Part shown: positions 51,899 to 61,393 of the stretch, in pieces
Layout of the letters: each line of letters starts with the position of its first letter
How positions within the stretch are numbered: position 1 is the stretch's first letter
Origin: Opitutia bacterium Tous-C4FEB
Lineage (GTDB): Bacteria; Verrucomicrobiota; Verrucomicrobiia; Opitutales; Opitutaceae
DNA: 64,000 bases
Assembly: GCA_002304445.1 (NCBI GenBank)
Contig: NEVA01000003.1
Span: 62,001 to 126,000, forward strand
Direction: 5' to 3'
Program-made: the position numbers and the translations under genes
Notes under the pieces: generated by a model
The model's database searches: none
Told to the model about the DNA's origin: nothing
What the model saw: the letters and a program-made list of their open reading frames with translations, nothing else

Positions 51899-53914
51899 AT
51901 GCGCACCAAAGTCACGCTCGTCCTGCTGTTCCTGAATGTCGCGCTGTTCTTCTTCATCTTTAAGTTCGAGCGCGACTGGCGCACCGAGCGCGCCTCCCTC
52001 GAAGCCCGCCGCAGGGTTCTGGGCTCGGAGACGGCCGACATCAGAACCCTCACCCTCAGTAATTCCACCGGCATCGTTTACGCGCTCAAACGCACGGCCG
52101 ACACTTGGCAGATCACGGAACCCCTCACCTGGCCGGCCAACCCCACGGTGGTGGCACGGATCGTCTCCGACCTTCAGTTTCTGGATCACGAAAGCAGTTT
52201 CGCCGTCGCCGATCTGAAGGCCAATGGTCAATCCCTTGCCGACTACGGGCTCGACCGGCCCAAGCTGACGCTCGAATTCAGCAACGGCGCCTCACCCGAA
52301 GGCAACGTCCCCGAACTCAAGACGACGGTGCGCCTCGGCGACACCACCAAGATCGGCAACCGTCTCTACCTGCTTTCACCCGACGAGAAACGCATCCACG
52401 TCGTCTCCCGCACCCTGCTCGATTCTCTCGCGCTCCCCATTGACCAGATCAGGGCTGACACCCTGCTCACGATCCCTGTCTTCGAAGCGCGTTCCCTGCG
52501 CATCCAGAGCACCACGCGAGTCGCCCTCCGCCGCGACGGCGCCCAGCGCTGGACCTTCGACACCCCCATCGTCGCCCGCGCCAGCACCGACGAGACCGAA
52601 CGCACGCTCTCCGCCCTCGGGGCCCTCCGCGCCAAAGCGTTCGTGACCGACGGCCTGCCGGCCGCGTTGCCGTCAGCCGCGCCCGTCTTCCGCATCACCA
52701 TCGAGGGCAACAATCGGCGTGAGACGTTGCTGCTTGGCGCACCTGTCCCCGCTCCGCCGTCCGACCCCCGCCCAATCGCTCCGGCCCTTCCCCCGACGGC
52801 ACCGCCGCTCATCGCCGCCCCGACGACGCAGGATTTTTACGCCCAAATCGAAGGTCGCCCCGCCGTGTTCACCGTCGCGATTCCCACCGGCGAGAAATCA
52901 CTCAAGGAAACGCTCGACCGCGCCCAAGAAGCCCTGCGCGAGAAACGCGTGCTCGATTTCGACCCCCGCGCCGTCACCGCCATCACCCTACGGGCTCCCA
53001 ACACCCCGGGCGACCCCACCCTCACCTTGCAACGGCTCGAAGCCCCGGCCAACTCCGCCGAAGCCGCCACCTGGCAAATCATCCGCCGCGAGCCCGGCGC
53101 CACCGCCCCCCAAACCATCCCTGCCGAGGGTCCGCTGGTTCAACGCCTGCTCGAGCAACTCCACCTGCTTTCCACCCAAGTCTTCGCCAGCGACGCGCCC
53201 ACCGCTGCCGATCTCGAGCGCTGGGGCTTCGCCCGTCCGGAGCGCGAGATCACCCTCGCCTTGACCAAGTTGACCGCCCCGACGCCAAACACGCCGCTTT
53301 CGGCCTCCGGCTCCCAACTCACTTTAAAACTCGGCGTGGCCAATCCACCCGATCTCTACGCTTACGCGAATGTGACCGGCTCCGCCTTTGTCTATGCGGT
53401 GAGCCCCGACCTGCTGCGCCTCGGCTCCACCGTAAACCCCAACGCTTGGCGCGAACGCCTCATCCGGGAGCTTCCCGCAGGCGCCCGGATCACCGCCCTC
53501 AAGCTGACCGACCTCACGACGCAAAAGAGTCTGCTCGATCTCACTCTCGACGAGGCCGGCAACCCGCCGCCCGATACCCCCGAGGCCAAGAACATCCTTG
53601 TCGCCATCGCCGGCCTCCGAGCTTTGCGCGCCAAAGCTTTTCCCCAAGATGGCTTCACCGACCGCGTTCCGCTCCTCGGAGAGGAACGCCCGTGGCGCTA
53701 TCGCCTCGATGCGTCCCTCGCGCTACCCGGGGCCAATGCCAGCGCCCCGGCGCCGATCACCACGCTCTTTCTCAGCGAACGCTTCGGCGGCACCCTGCAG
53801 GTCGCCGGCTCCACGGAGTTCAACGTCGTCTTCGAACTCGAACAGGCGATGGTCGACGCCCTTTGGCCCCTGACTTTCCGCACCGACCCCGGTCCGGCCC
53901 TGCCCAAGAACTAA
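51899..53914 (+). CDS. DUF4340-containing membrane-anchored protein
   Basis: A 671-residue protein with a single N-terminal membrane helix (TLVLLFLNVALFFFIFKFER). Tandem beta-rich units follow. Those near 40-175 (ADTWQITEPLTWPANPTVVA, then LADYGLDRPKLTLEF) and 410-540 (AADLERWGFARPEREITLAL, then LAYANVTGSAFVYAVS-like AYANVTGSAFVYAV) are recognisable DUF4340 features. Pro-rich linkers separate them. It follows the GldG-like gene and is the usual fourth member of this cluster. Molecular role unknown. Confidence 0.82.
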   Translation: MRTKVTLVLLFLNVALFFFIFKFERDWRTERASLEARRRVLGSETADIRTLTLSNSTGIVYALKRTADTWQITEPLTWPANPTVVARIVSDLQFLDHESSFAVADLKANGQSLADYGLDRPKLTLEFSNGASPEGNVPELKTTVRLGDTTKIGNRLYLLSPDEKRIHVVSRTLLDSLALPIDQIRADTLLTIPVFEARSLRIQSTTRVALRRDGAQRWTFDTPIVARASTDETERTLSALGALRAKAFVTDGLPAALPSAAPVFRITIEGNNRRETLLLGAPVPAPPSDPRPIAPALPPTAPPLIAAPTTQDFYAQIEGRPAVFTVAIPTGEKSLKETLDRAQEALREKRVLDFDPRAVTAITLRAPNTPGDPTLTLQRLEAPANSAEAATWQIIRREPGATAPQTIPAEGPLVQRLLEQLHLLSTQVFASDAPTAADLERWGFARPEREITLALTKLTAPTPNTPLSASGSQLTLKLGVANPPDLYAYANVTGSAFVYAVSPDLLRLGSTVNPNAWRERLIRELPAGARITALKLTDLTTQKSLLDLTLDEAGNPPPDTPEAKNILVAIAGLRALRAKAFPQDGFTDRVPLLGEERPWRYRLDASLALPGANASAPAPITTLFLSERFGGTLQVAGSTEFNVVFELEQAMVDALWPLTFRTDPGPALPKN

Positions 53915-53959
53915 ATCCCGGCCCGGCCCGCGCTCCCGCGCTGCCCGCACTTTTTTAAA

Positions 53960-56743
53960 ATGCGTTTCATCAAGCCATGCCTACAAGCGACCCGCTATTG
54001 CGCGTCGTGCGTGGTCACGCTCGCTTGCTGGACGCTTTGGTTGGTTCTCGCGCTGGCGCTCGCAATTCAAATTCACATCGCCACCAGCAACGAAATGAAA
54101 GTGCCGGCGCCCGTTTTGCGCGCCCTCGAGGAACGGCTGGCCCTATCCGGCGTCAAGACCACCTTTGGCCGCGCCACATTTGATCCCTCAGGCCGAATCC
54201 TGCTGGAGAACGTCGCCGGCACCCTGAACTCGTTTCCCGAACCGGTTGCTTTCGCCCGGTCGGTCTACGTGCGTTGCGATCCGTGGTCCCTGATTTTTCT
54301 GCGCCGTTTCGATGAACTCGAAGTGCGTGTCACCGGTGTGCGCCTGCTCGCTCCTGCGATCCTATCACCTTCCGGCCGCGCCGAGGAACTCATCCGCAAT
54401 CTCGACGCCACGATCATACCTTCGAATGAATTCATCACGCTTTCCCAGCTGAACTTCGAACTCGCCAACCTGCGCGTGTCCGCCAGCGGCACCTTGCCCG
54501 TCCCTCAACCCAGAGATCCCGCCGTCAAGCCGCTCCCGATTCCGGATTTCTTCAACAAAAACTACACTGCAATCGCCCGCGGCCTGCTCGCGTTTACTCC
54601 GCAGCTTTCCCGCTTTGAACAGCCGACTCTCACCGTCACGATCTCCACCGGAGACGCCGGCGTGCCCGTCGGCGACTTCGTGTTCGACACCCGCGGAGCC
54701 GTTGCAACCGCGCCCGCCCTCCAGCTCGGGCCCATCCGGCTCACCACCCGGCTGCCACTCCGCGTTGACCGGCCACTCACCCCGCTCCTGCGGGTGACGG
54801 CTGAATCCCTCACCGTTCCCTCGATCGCTTTGGTTGCCCGGAATCTCCGCGCCGATCTGCGCGCCACCATCGAAGTGAACCCGACAAAGTTCACCCCACG
54901 CTCCGTCGAACTGCTCGCCGATCACGTCGCCGTTTCCGGCATCGCACTTCCCTCTCCCGTGCTGCGCCTCACGCCTCAACCGCTGCCTCGCCTCTTCGCC
55001 GGGATCAACACCTGCGTCGCCGGCCTCCCGTTTGCCGCGCGCGCGGAAATCGATCTCAAGGCAAAATCGGCCGTCGCCGACTTCGACGCTCTCTTCGGCG
55101 ACAGCCACCTAGATTTGCTCAGCGCCCGGATCGGCCAAAACGTTCGCCGATGGATTGATTTTCCCAAACCCGTCACCATCACCGCGGCCCACCTGGTGAT
55201 CGGTCCGGACTGGAAATGGGAAAACCTCAAGACCCGCCTCACCGTCCCGATCATCAACGCCTATCGCGTTCCGCTCACCGACGGCCGTGTCGCCCTCGAA
55301 CTCACACCCGACCGTTGGTTCGCCCCGGAGGCCTTCGCCCGTATCGGCGAAAACTATGCCCGCGGTTCTTATGAGCATCTTCCAGCCACCCACCATTACC
55401 GCTTCCTGCTCGAAGGTCGGCTCCGTCCCATCGACATCTCTGGCTGGTTCACGGCGTGGTGGCCCGATTTTTTCAAGACGTTCCTTTTCCCCGACGCCCC
55501 TCCTCCGGCGAGTGTCGAGGTTGCCGGACGTTGGGGTCGCAACACCGGCGGCGAGTCCCGCGTCATTGTCTCCGCCCAGACGCCCTCAGCCGACATTCGC
55601 ACGGCGAAGTTCGATTACGCCCGGGCCCGACTCTTCATCCGACCCCACTACCTCGAGGCGCTTGAGCTCTACGGCTTGCAAGGACCGGGCACGCTCAGGG
55701 GCACCTTTGCCCGGCGGCTCAATCCCACCAACCAAGAGTGGCAAAGCTTCGATTTCAACTTCACCACGACGGCAATCGATCTCGTGCTGGCGGAAAAAAT
55801 CTTCGGCGCGGCCGCCACCGACATCACGTCACCGTTCATGTTTACCACCCCGCCCAATCTCCGCCTGAGCGGCCGGCTCGACAGCGCGACCTCGCCAAGC
55901 GGCGCGCATCAATCCATCGATCTCGCCGGGGAGACGGCCACCGAGTTTCGCTTCAAGGGTTTCCCGGTCGACCGCCTCACCTTCGCCGGCACGTTGCGCG
56001 ACGATGTGCTCACCCTCGACCGCCTCGATCTGTCGTTTGCGGGCGGAACCGCCAACGGCAGAGCCAAGGTCTGGGGCACCGGCAGCGAACGGCGCGTCGG
56101 TTTCGACTACGCGCTCAAAGACGCCAGCCTCGGCCGGGCGATCGCCGTCATGGAGAATTTCTTCGCCGCCAAACAAGGCGCTCCGCCTCCCGCCCCGAAC
56201 CGCTTTCTCAACGATAAATCGGCCATCACGCTCGCGGTCGCCGCTTCGGCCGAGGGCGCCTACGACGATCCCTACAGCTACCGTGGCGACGGGAGTGCGA
56301 CGCTCACCGGCGCCTCACTCGGGGAGGTAAAGTTACTCGGACTGCTTTCGGAGCTCTTCAGTTTTACCTCGCTCCGCTTCACCGCCGCCCGGGCCAATTT
56401 CAAACTCAACGGCCCTGCGTTGTATTTCTCCGAGATCGGGGTGACGGGCGCAAATTCTGCCATCACGGGAACCGGCACCTACGCGCTCGATCGACGCACC
56501 CTCGATTTCAACGCCAAGATATACCCGTTTCAGGAGAGCGAAGCCTTACTAAAGTCATTCGTCGGCGCCATGCTGACTCCTTTCTCAAATGCTTTCGAAG
56601 TAAAACTTACGGGGCAGCTCGAGAAGCCCGAGTGGCGTTTTGCGATGGGACCCGCGAGTTTTCTGCGCAGCCTTACCCCCACAGCCCCAAAACCCGGCAG
56701 CCCACCGCTGCAGCCTCCGCCTTCACCGCCGCTAGCCAAGTAA
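53960..56743 (+). CDS. AsmA-like envelope protein
   Basis: A 927-residue protein with an N-terminal membrane helix (CWTLWLVLALALAIQIH). A long beta-rich translocated part follows, ending with an AsmA-type C-terminal domain (about 740-900): SLGRAIAVMENFF, GDGSATLTGASLGEVKLLGL and SAITGTGTYALDRRTLDFNA. A Pro-rich tail ends it. AsmA/TamB-like proteins form bridges for lipid transport between membranes in Gram-negatives; a similar role is inferred. It lies 45 bases after the DUF4340 gene and is probably co-transcribed. Confidence 0.8.
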   Translation: MRFIKPCLQATRYCASCVVTLACWTLWLVLALALAIQIHIATSNEMKVPAPVLRALEERLALSGVKTTFGRATFDPSGRILLENVAGTLNSFPEPVAFARSVYVRCDPWSLIFLRRFDELEVRVTGVRLLAPAILSPSGRAEELIRNLDATIIPSNEFITLSQLNFELANLRVSASGTLPVPQPRDPAVKPLPIPDFFNKNYTAIARGLLAFTPQLSRFEQPTLTVTISTGDAGVPVGDFVFDTRGAVATAPALQLGPIRLTTRLPLRVDRPLTPLLRVTAESLTVPSIALVARNLRADLRATIEVNPTKFTPRSVELLADHVAVSGIALPSPVLRLTPQPLPRLFAGINTCVAGLPFAARAEIDLKAKSAVADFDALFGDSHLDLLSARIGQNVRRWIDFPKPVTITAAHLVIGPDWKWENLKTRLTVPIINAYRVPLTDGRVALELTPDRWFAPEAFARIGENYARGSYEHLPATHHYRFLLEGRLRPIDISGWFTAWWPDFFKTFLFPDAPPPASVEVAGRWGRNTGGESRVIVSAQTPSADIRTAKFDYARARLFIRPHYLEALELYGLQGPGTLRGTFARRLNPTNQEWQSFDFNFTTTAIDLVLAEKIFGAAATDITSPFMFTTPPNLRLSGRLDSATSPSGAHQSIDLAGETATEFRFKGFPVDRLTFAGTLRDDVLTLDRLDLSFAGGTANGRAKVWGTGSERRVGFDYALKDASLGRAIAVMENFFAAKQGAPPPAPNRFLNDKSAITLAVAASAEGAYDDPYSYRGDGSATLTGASLGEVKLLGLLSELFSFTSLRFTAARANFKLNGPALYFSEIGVTGANSAITGTGTYALDRRTLDFNAKIYPFQESEALLKSFVGAMLTPFSNAFEVKLTGQLEKPEWRFAMGPASFLRSLTPTAPKPGSPPLQPPPSPPLAK

Positions 56744-56793
56744 TCGCCCGGCGCACCCCGGCGCACCTGCACCCGCACAAAAAAATTGCGCCT

Positions 56794-57105
56794 TTGGATG
56801 CTGCATTTTATGATAAGCTGAGCGACGAAACTCCGAAGCTCAAGCGCCTCGCGAGCTACTACGTCCGCGAACAAATCTTTCTCACGACCCAGCCCACCGA
56901 AGAAACCGACCGCCCCGAGCAGTTCCTCCAAGTTCTCGAGATGATCAACGCTCCGAAAAACTTCCTCTTCTCCAGCGACTACCCGCACTGGGATTTCGAC
57001 CATCCCCTCATGGCCTTTCCGCCTCTGCCCCGCGAAACCAAGCAACGCATCTTCCACGACAACGCCGCCGCTCTATACCGCCTCGGTTCCCCGACGGCCG
57101 CTTGA
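56794..57105 (+). pseudogene. Amidohydrolase (Amidohydro_2 type) C-terminal remnant
   Basis: The stretch encodes only the C-terminal ~100 residues of a metal-dependent amidohydrolase: LASYYVREQIFLTTQPTEET, then FSSDYPHWDFDHPL and NAAALYRL. No N-terminal metal-site domain (HxH, Lys and first His motifs) is present; the AsmA-like gene ends 50 bases earlier. TTG 56794 could start a 103-residue product, but it would lack most of the catalytic centre. A gene truncated by deletion is the simplest reading. Confidence 0.65.
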
Positions 57106-57117
57106 TTTCCTATCTGC

Positions 57118-58950
57118 GTGCTCACTCTTCCGCAGCTCCTCAAGTCCACGTTCGGCTACGCCACCTTCCGCCCGCTCCAGCGCGAAATCATCGAAGCTAA
57201 TCTGGTCGGCGAAGATGTCTTTGCCCTCCTGCCCACGGGCGGCGGCAAGTCGCTCTGTTTCCAACTCCCCGCGCTCGCCCGCGACGGCCTCACGGTCGTT
57301 GTTTCCCCGCTCATCGCCCTTATGAAGGACCAGGTCGATGCGCTTCAAGCCAGCGGCGTTGCCGCGACGTTTCTCAACTCCACACTCGGCGCCGAGGAAT
57401 CCCGCTCCCGTCTTCGCGGGCTGCATCGCGGCGACTACAAGCTGCTCTACGTCGCCCCCGAGCGGCTGATGCTCGCCGGTTGGATTGAAAATCTGAAGAC
57501 TTGGAACGTCTCCTGTATCGCCATCGACGAGGCCCACTGCGTCTCCGAATGGGGCCACGACTTCCGCCCCGAGTATCGCCAACTCGCCAAACTCCGTACC
57601 GCCTTGCCCGACGTGCCGATGATGGCCCTCACCGCCACCGCCACCGGCCGCGTGCGCGAAGACATCGTCACCCACCTCAAACTCCGCGACCCGCAAACCT
57701 TCGTCGCCAGCTTTAACCGGCCCAATCTCACCTACCGGGTTGTGCCCAAAGACGAACCGGCCAAGCAAATCATCACCTTCGTCCGCAAACGCGAACACGA
57801 GAGCGGCATCATTTACTGCGCCAGTCGCGCCACCGCCGAGCGTGTCGCCGAGAGCTTGGCCGGCCGCGGCTTCCTCGCCCGCCCTTATCACGCCGGTCTC
57901 GACGCCGCCGAGCGCGCACGCAATCAGGAGATGTTCCTGCGCGACGATACCCGCATCATCTGCGCCACCATCGCCTTCGGCATGGGTATCAACAAACCCA
58001 ACGTCCGCTGGGTCATTCATCACGATCTCCCGAAAAACATCGAAGGCTACTACCAAGAAACCGGCCGCGCCGGTCGCGATGGTCTCCCCGGCGATTGCCT
58101 CCTGCTCTTTAGTCCGGGCGATATCGCGAAGCAGACCCACTTCCTCGACGAAATCACCAACGAGCAGGAGCGCTCGATTGCTCGCGCCCAACTCCGACAA
58201 ATCGTCCATTACGCCGAAAGTTCCGGCTGCCGCCGCGCCGAGCTTCTCCAGTATTTCGGCGAAACGTTTCCGCTCAACAACTGCGGCGCCTGCGACAACT
58301 GCGCCGAACCGCGCGAGAGCTTCGACGGCACCATCGTCGCACAGAAATTTCTCTCGTGCGTCTTTCGCATCCAGCAAGCGAGTCGCTTCGGCGCGGGCCT
58401 GAACCACGTCATCGAGGTTCTCACCGGCGCGAAAACGGACAAGATTACCCGCTGGGGTCACGATCAACTCTCGACCTACGGCATCGGCGGCGAGCTTTCT
58501 CGCCCCCAGTGGGCCAGTATCGGCCGCGAGCTCATGCGTCTCGGCTATGTGGGGCTCGGCACCGGCGAATACGCCACCCTCGAGCTCACCGCCGAGGGCA
58601 TGGCCGTCCTCCGCGCCCGCACTCCCATCACCCTGACCAAGCCAGCCGCCGACGCGCCAAAATCCCGCCGCGTCGCCCCACGCCGCGAGGGCGACATCGA
58701 CTGCGACGAAATCCTCTTCGAGAAACTCCGCACCTTGCGCAAGCTCTTGGCCGACGAACGCAAGGTTCCCGCCTACATTATTTTTGGCGACAACACCCTC
58801 CGGGCCCTCGCGCGCGAATATCCCCAGTCTCTCTCTGACCTCGAAGGCATCCCCGGCATCGGCGAAAAGAAGCGCGCCGAATTTGGCGAGGTCATCACCG
58901 CCACCATCTCCGCCTACCTCAAGCACAACTCCCGCCAGAGCTTCGACTGA
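57118..58950 (+). CDS. recQ: ATP-dependent DNA helicase RecQ
   Basis: A 610-residue helicase with GTG start. Features in order: the Q/Walker A region FRPLQREIIEANLVGEDVFA, LLPTGGGKSLCF, then DEAHCVSEWGHDFRPEY. Motifs IV-VI include IIYCASRATAERVAE, IAFGMGINKPNVRWVIH and YYQETGRAGRDG. The RQC zinc cysteines are in CRRAELLQYFGE and CGACDNC. The winged-helix RQC domain follows, with a C-terminal HRDC domain (about 535-610, LSDLEGIPGIGEKKRAEFG). It unwinds replication and recombination intermediates. The stop lies 12 bases from the convergent amidase gene. Confidence 0.97.
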   Translation: MLTLPQLLKSTFGYATFRPLQREIIEANLVGEDVFALLPTGGGKSLCFQLPALARDGLTVVVSPLIALMKDQVDALQASGVAATFLNSTLGAEESRSRLRGLHRGDYKLLYVAPERLMLAGWIENLKTWNVSCIAIDEAHCVSEWGHDFRPEYRQLAKLRTALPDVPMMALTATATGRVREDIVTHLKLRDPQTFVASFNRPNLTYRVVPKDEPAKQIITFVRKREHESGIIYCASRATAERVAESLAGRGFLARPYHAGLDAAERARNQEMFLRDDTRIICATIAFGMGINKPNVRWVIHHDLPKNIEGYYQETGRAGRDGLPGDCLLLFSPGDIAKQTHFLDEITNEQERSIARAQLRQIVHYAESSGCRRAELLQYFGETFPLNNCGACDNCAEPRESFDGTIVAQKFLSCVFRIQQASRFGAGLNHVIEVLTGAKTDKITRWGHDQLSTYGIGGELSRPQWASIGRELMRLGYVGLGTGEYATLELTAEGMAVLRARTPITLTKPAADAPKSRRVAPRREGDIDCDEILFEKLRTLRKLLADERKVPAYIIFGDNTLRALAREYPQSLSDLEGIPGIGEKKRAEFGEVITATISAYLKHNSRQSFD

Positions 58951-58962
58951 GCTCCAGGACCG

Positions 58963-60135
58963 TTAAGGAGTCGCCGCTTTGCCCGTGACGCGCAGCTTTT
59001 CGAGCGTGGAGCGGTAGTCCGAGAGCCCATCGGCAATCGCCTCGGCCAGCCGCTGACGATACGCCGGCGTCGCGATCTGCTTCGCCTCGGACATGTTCGA
59101 CATAAAGCCGCCCTCGATCAAAACGGCCGGACACGAAACCAGACGAAGCACGGCGAATCGCTCATGTTTGAAACCGCGATCCTCCAGCTTCAACCGCGTG
59201 AGCATCGCGTTCTGGATCGAATGCGCCAGCAGTGAATTCCAGGCGTCATTCCCATTGCCCGGACTCAGTTGGGCGTCGTCGAGGCGGCGCATCGCACGCG
59301 AGATCGGCGGCTGATACTGCGGCGTAAAACGGAACACCTCCAGCCCGCGCACCTTCTCCACTTGCTCCTCCACGGCGTTGAAGTGGACGCTGACAAAAAC
59401 ATCGGCTTCGACCTCATCCGCTATTTCCGCCCTCCGACGCAGATCGTCCGCCTTGCTCGGTTTTAACTGCCGATCGTCATCCCGTGTCAGGACAACTTTC
59501 CAACCGCGGGCCTCGAGAATTTTTTTCAACCGCTGCGAGGTATCGAGCGTAAAGGTCTTTTCGAAAAGATTGAGCCGCTCGTTGATCATCCCCTTGTCCG
59601 GACCACCGTGCCCGGGATCGATCACGATCACCTGCGGTCGCCGCTTCACTCTTCCGATCAACGCCGGCCGCACCAACGGCACCAAACATCGCTCGAGATC
59701 AATCTTCGTGACAAATAGTTCACCGCCGCGGGGCAGCAGCGCTTGGCCCAAAAAAACCCGCTGGCCGTTAAGATCGACTTCGATCCGGTCAGCCGCGACC
59801 TCCAACCTCGTTGCTTTGTCCGTCAAGATTGCTTCACGGCCACGGACCTTCCAATCCAACTTCAATCCCAGCCGACGCGCCGCCGTCGTGATATTGACCC
59901 ATTCCGGATCGGGAAATCGGGTGGTCGTTGCTTGCTTGCGCCCGGCCGGGGCTGGCACCGCCGGAGCTGCAACCGATTTATTGGCCGGCGATGTCGGCGG
60001 CGGCACCTCGACGCGGGGCGAACTGCCTGGACGGGTCGGCGCGGAACGCCCTCTGGGTTCTTGGGCCGCCAAGTAGTGCCCGCCCAAAAGCAAGCCGACC
60101 ACAAGGGCAACTTGCCGGACGTGCCGGAATTTCAT
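58963..60135 (-). CDS. N-acetylmuramoyl-L-alanine amidase (Amidase_3 type)
   Basis: A 390-residue exported enzyme from ATG 60135 (MKFRHVRQVALVVGLLLGGH). The TTG at 60150 overlapping the infC stop is an alternative start. An N-terminal Pro-rich and copper-amine-oxidase-like region (about 80-165) precedes the amidase. Zinc-ligand motifs are VIDPGHGGPDKG (His), LFEKTFTLD (Glu), FVSVHFNA (His) and VLIEGGFMSN (catalytic Glu). It cleaves the septal or lateral peptidoglycan stem peptide from MurNAc. Expressed downstream of infC. Confidence 0.92.
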   Translation of the reverse strand: MKFRHVRQVALVVGLLLGGHYLAAQEPRGRSAPTRPGSSPRVEVPPPTSPANKSVAAPAVPAPAGRKQATTTRFPDPEWVNITTAARRLGLKLDWKVRGREAILTDKATRLEVAADRIEVDLNGQRVFLGQALLPRGGELFVTKIDLERCLVPLVRPALIGRVKRRPQVIVIDPGHGGPDKGMINERLNLFEKTFTLDTSQRLKKILEARGWKVVLTRDDDRQLKPSKADDLRRRAEIADEVEADVFVSVHFNAVEEQVEKVRGLEVFRFTPQYQPPISRAMRRLDDAQLSPGNGNDAWNSLLAHSIQNAMLTRLKLEDRGFKHERFAVLRLVSCPAVLIEGGFMSNMSEAKQIATPAYRQRLAEAIADGLSDYRSTLEKLRVTGKAATP

Positions 60136-60146
60136 TTCCCAATCCG

Positions 60147-60854
60147 TCAAGACCCGCTCGCCGGTTTTCCCGCCACCGAGTCCGAAGAATCATCATCGTC
60201 GTCGTCACCCGACTGGTCCGGACCGTCGTCGACGGCCGGCGAATCCGCCGAGGGCTTATACTTCGGCTTACGCTTGTTCGGCGCGAGCGGCGTCAGCATG
60301 ACGTGAATGTTTCGACCGATCAACTTCGGCGGCGCATCCGGCACGCCCATGCCGACCAGCTCGGCGACACTCCGGGTCATCACGGCGAAACCGATCTCGG
60401 TGTGCGCCATTTCGCGACCACGGAACTTGAGCCGCAACTTCACCTTGTTGCCATGACCCAAAAACTCCTCGGCGTGACGCACTTTGGTGAAAAAATCTCC
60501 GTCTGCGATACGTGCGCTGAATTCAATCTCCTTGATCTTGCTCGCCGTCGATTTGACGTGGGAAGTCTTCTTCTGCTCTTCGTAAACATATTTGCCGAAG
60601 TCCATGATGCGGCACACCGGCGGCGTGGCGTTGGGCGCGACCTCGACCAGATCAAGGCCCACTTCGAGCGCAAGGGAAATGGCCTTCTGGGTGTCGAGGA
60701 TGCCTAGCTGACGTCCCTCGGGTGAGATGCAGCGGACTGCCGGGACTTTGATGCGATGATTACGGCGAATAGCCGCGAACGGGTCGACATTGCGACGCTG
60801 ATAAGATCCGGAGCGGTTGCCACCGGCGCCGGCAGAAGGGAACGAAGTAGCCAT
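60147..60854 (-). CDS. infC: Translation initiation factor IF-3
   Basis: A 235-residue IF-3. The N-terminal domain has RRNHRIKVPAVRCISPEGRQ and ISLALEVGLDLVEVAPNATP, then PVCRIMDFGKYVYEEQKK. The C-terminal domain has IKEIEFSARIADGDFFTKVR, then KLRLKFRGREMAHTEIGF. A C-terminal extension of ~40 residues (VDDGPDQSGDDDDDDSSDS and more) makes it longer than E. coli IF-3 (180). ATG at 60854 is used, with TTG one codon earlier; the AUU start known from E. coli infC is not seen. It is detached from rpmI-rplT. Confidence 0.97.
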   Translation of the reverse strand: MATSFPSAGAGGNRSGSYQRRNVDPFAAIRRNHRIKVPAVRCISPEGRQLGILDTQKAISLALEVGLDLVEVAPNATPPVCRIMDFGKYVYEEQKKTSHVKSTASKIKEIEFSARIADGDFFTKVRHAEEFLGHGNKVKLRLKFRGREMAHTEIGFAVMTRSVAELVGMGVPDAPPKLIGRNIHVMLTPLAPNKRKPKYKPSADSPAVDDGPDQSGDDDDDDSSDSVAGKPASGS

Positions 60855-60948
60855 CAATTAGTTTTGGTAAGAAGGATAAGGTCCCTTGTATGTCTCTGCT
60901 CGTCTCGCCGGGGGCAACACCAATTTGGAAACCAGCCGGCGACTCGGC

Positions 60949-61356
60949 TCATACGCTGAAACTTTCGCCGCACGAGCAACTCGCCTTGGCATTCGGGTTA
61001 GAAAATTTAAACCCTCCCGCGACCATTGCCGCCGAGTAGTCCAAGTGCGTGCCCTTCAAATAGAGCGCGGTCTTGGGATCGACCACGACCTGCGTGTCGG
61101 CCGTCCTGACCAAAATGTCCCCCCGCTTCGGCGCCGGCACAAATTTCATTTTATAGCTCAGACCGTTGCAACCGCCGCCCGTGATCGCGATCCGCAGGAA
61201 CGCTCCTTGGGCTTCACGCGCAATCAACGCCGCCACCTTGCCGCCTGCCGCCGGGGTGAGCTTCACCAAGTTCTCATTCCCTTCGCGCACGCCTTCCGGC
61301 AACGCCACCGGCACAATGATTTCGGGTGATACAGGAGAGGACACAGCCCCAACCAT
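60949..61356 (-). CDS. A-type iron-sulfur cluster carrier (IscA/ErpA/HesB family)
   Basis: A 135-residue protein from ATG 61356; the frame upstream is not conserved-looking. The three cysteines are in GGGCNG (Cys63) and SCSCGESF (Cys127, Cys129), spaced as in A-type carriers. It delivers Fe-S clusters to apoproteins such as IspG or the Fe-S proteins of respiration. The N-terminal ~27 residues are an extra segment (MVGAVSSPVSPEIIVPVALP). It lies between lpxA and infC on the same strand. Confidence 0.92.
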   Translation of the reverse strand: MVGAVSSPVSPEIIVPVALPEGVREGNENLVKLTPAAGGKVAALIAREAQGAFLRIAITGGGCNGLSYKMKFVPAPKRGDILVRTADTQVVVDPKTALYLKGTHLDYSAAMVAGGFKFSNPNAKASCSCGESFSV

Positions 61357-61393
61357 TGCGTTCTGCGCCCATTTATCAAGCGCCGCCCTTTGG

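Noticed and set aside
57073-58926. 617-codon minus-strand frame opposite recQ
   Set aside because: It is antisense to a complete, motif-rich recQ gene; the Glu/Gly/Asp/Val-rich composition is typical of the complement of GC-rich coding DNA.
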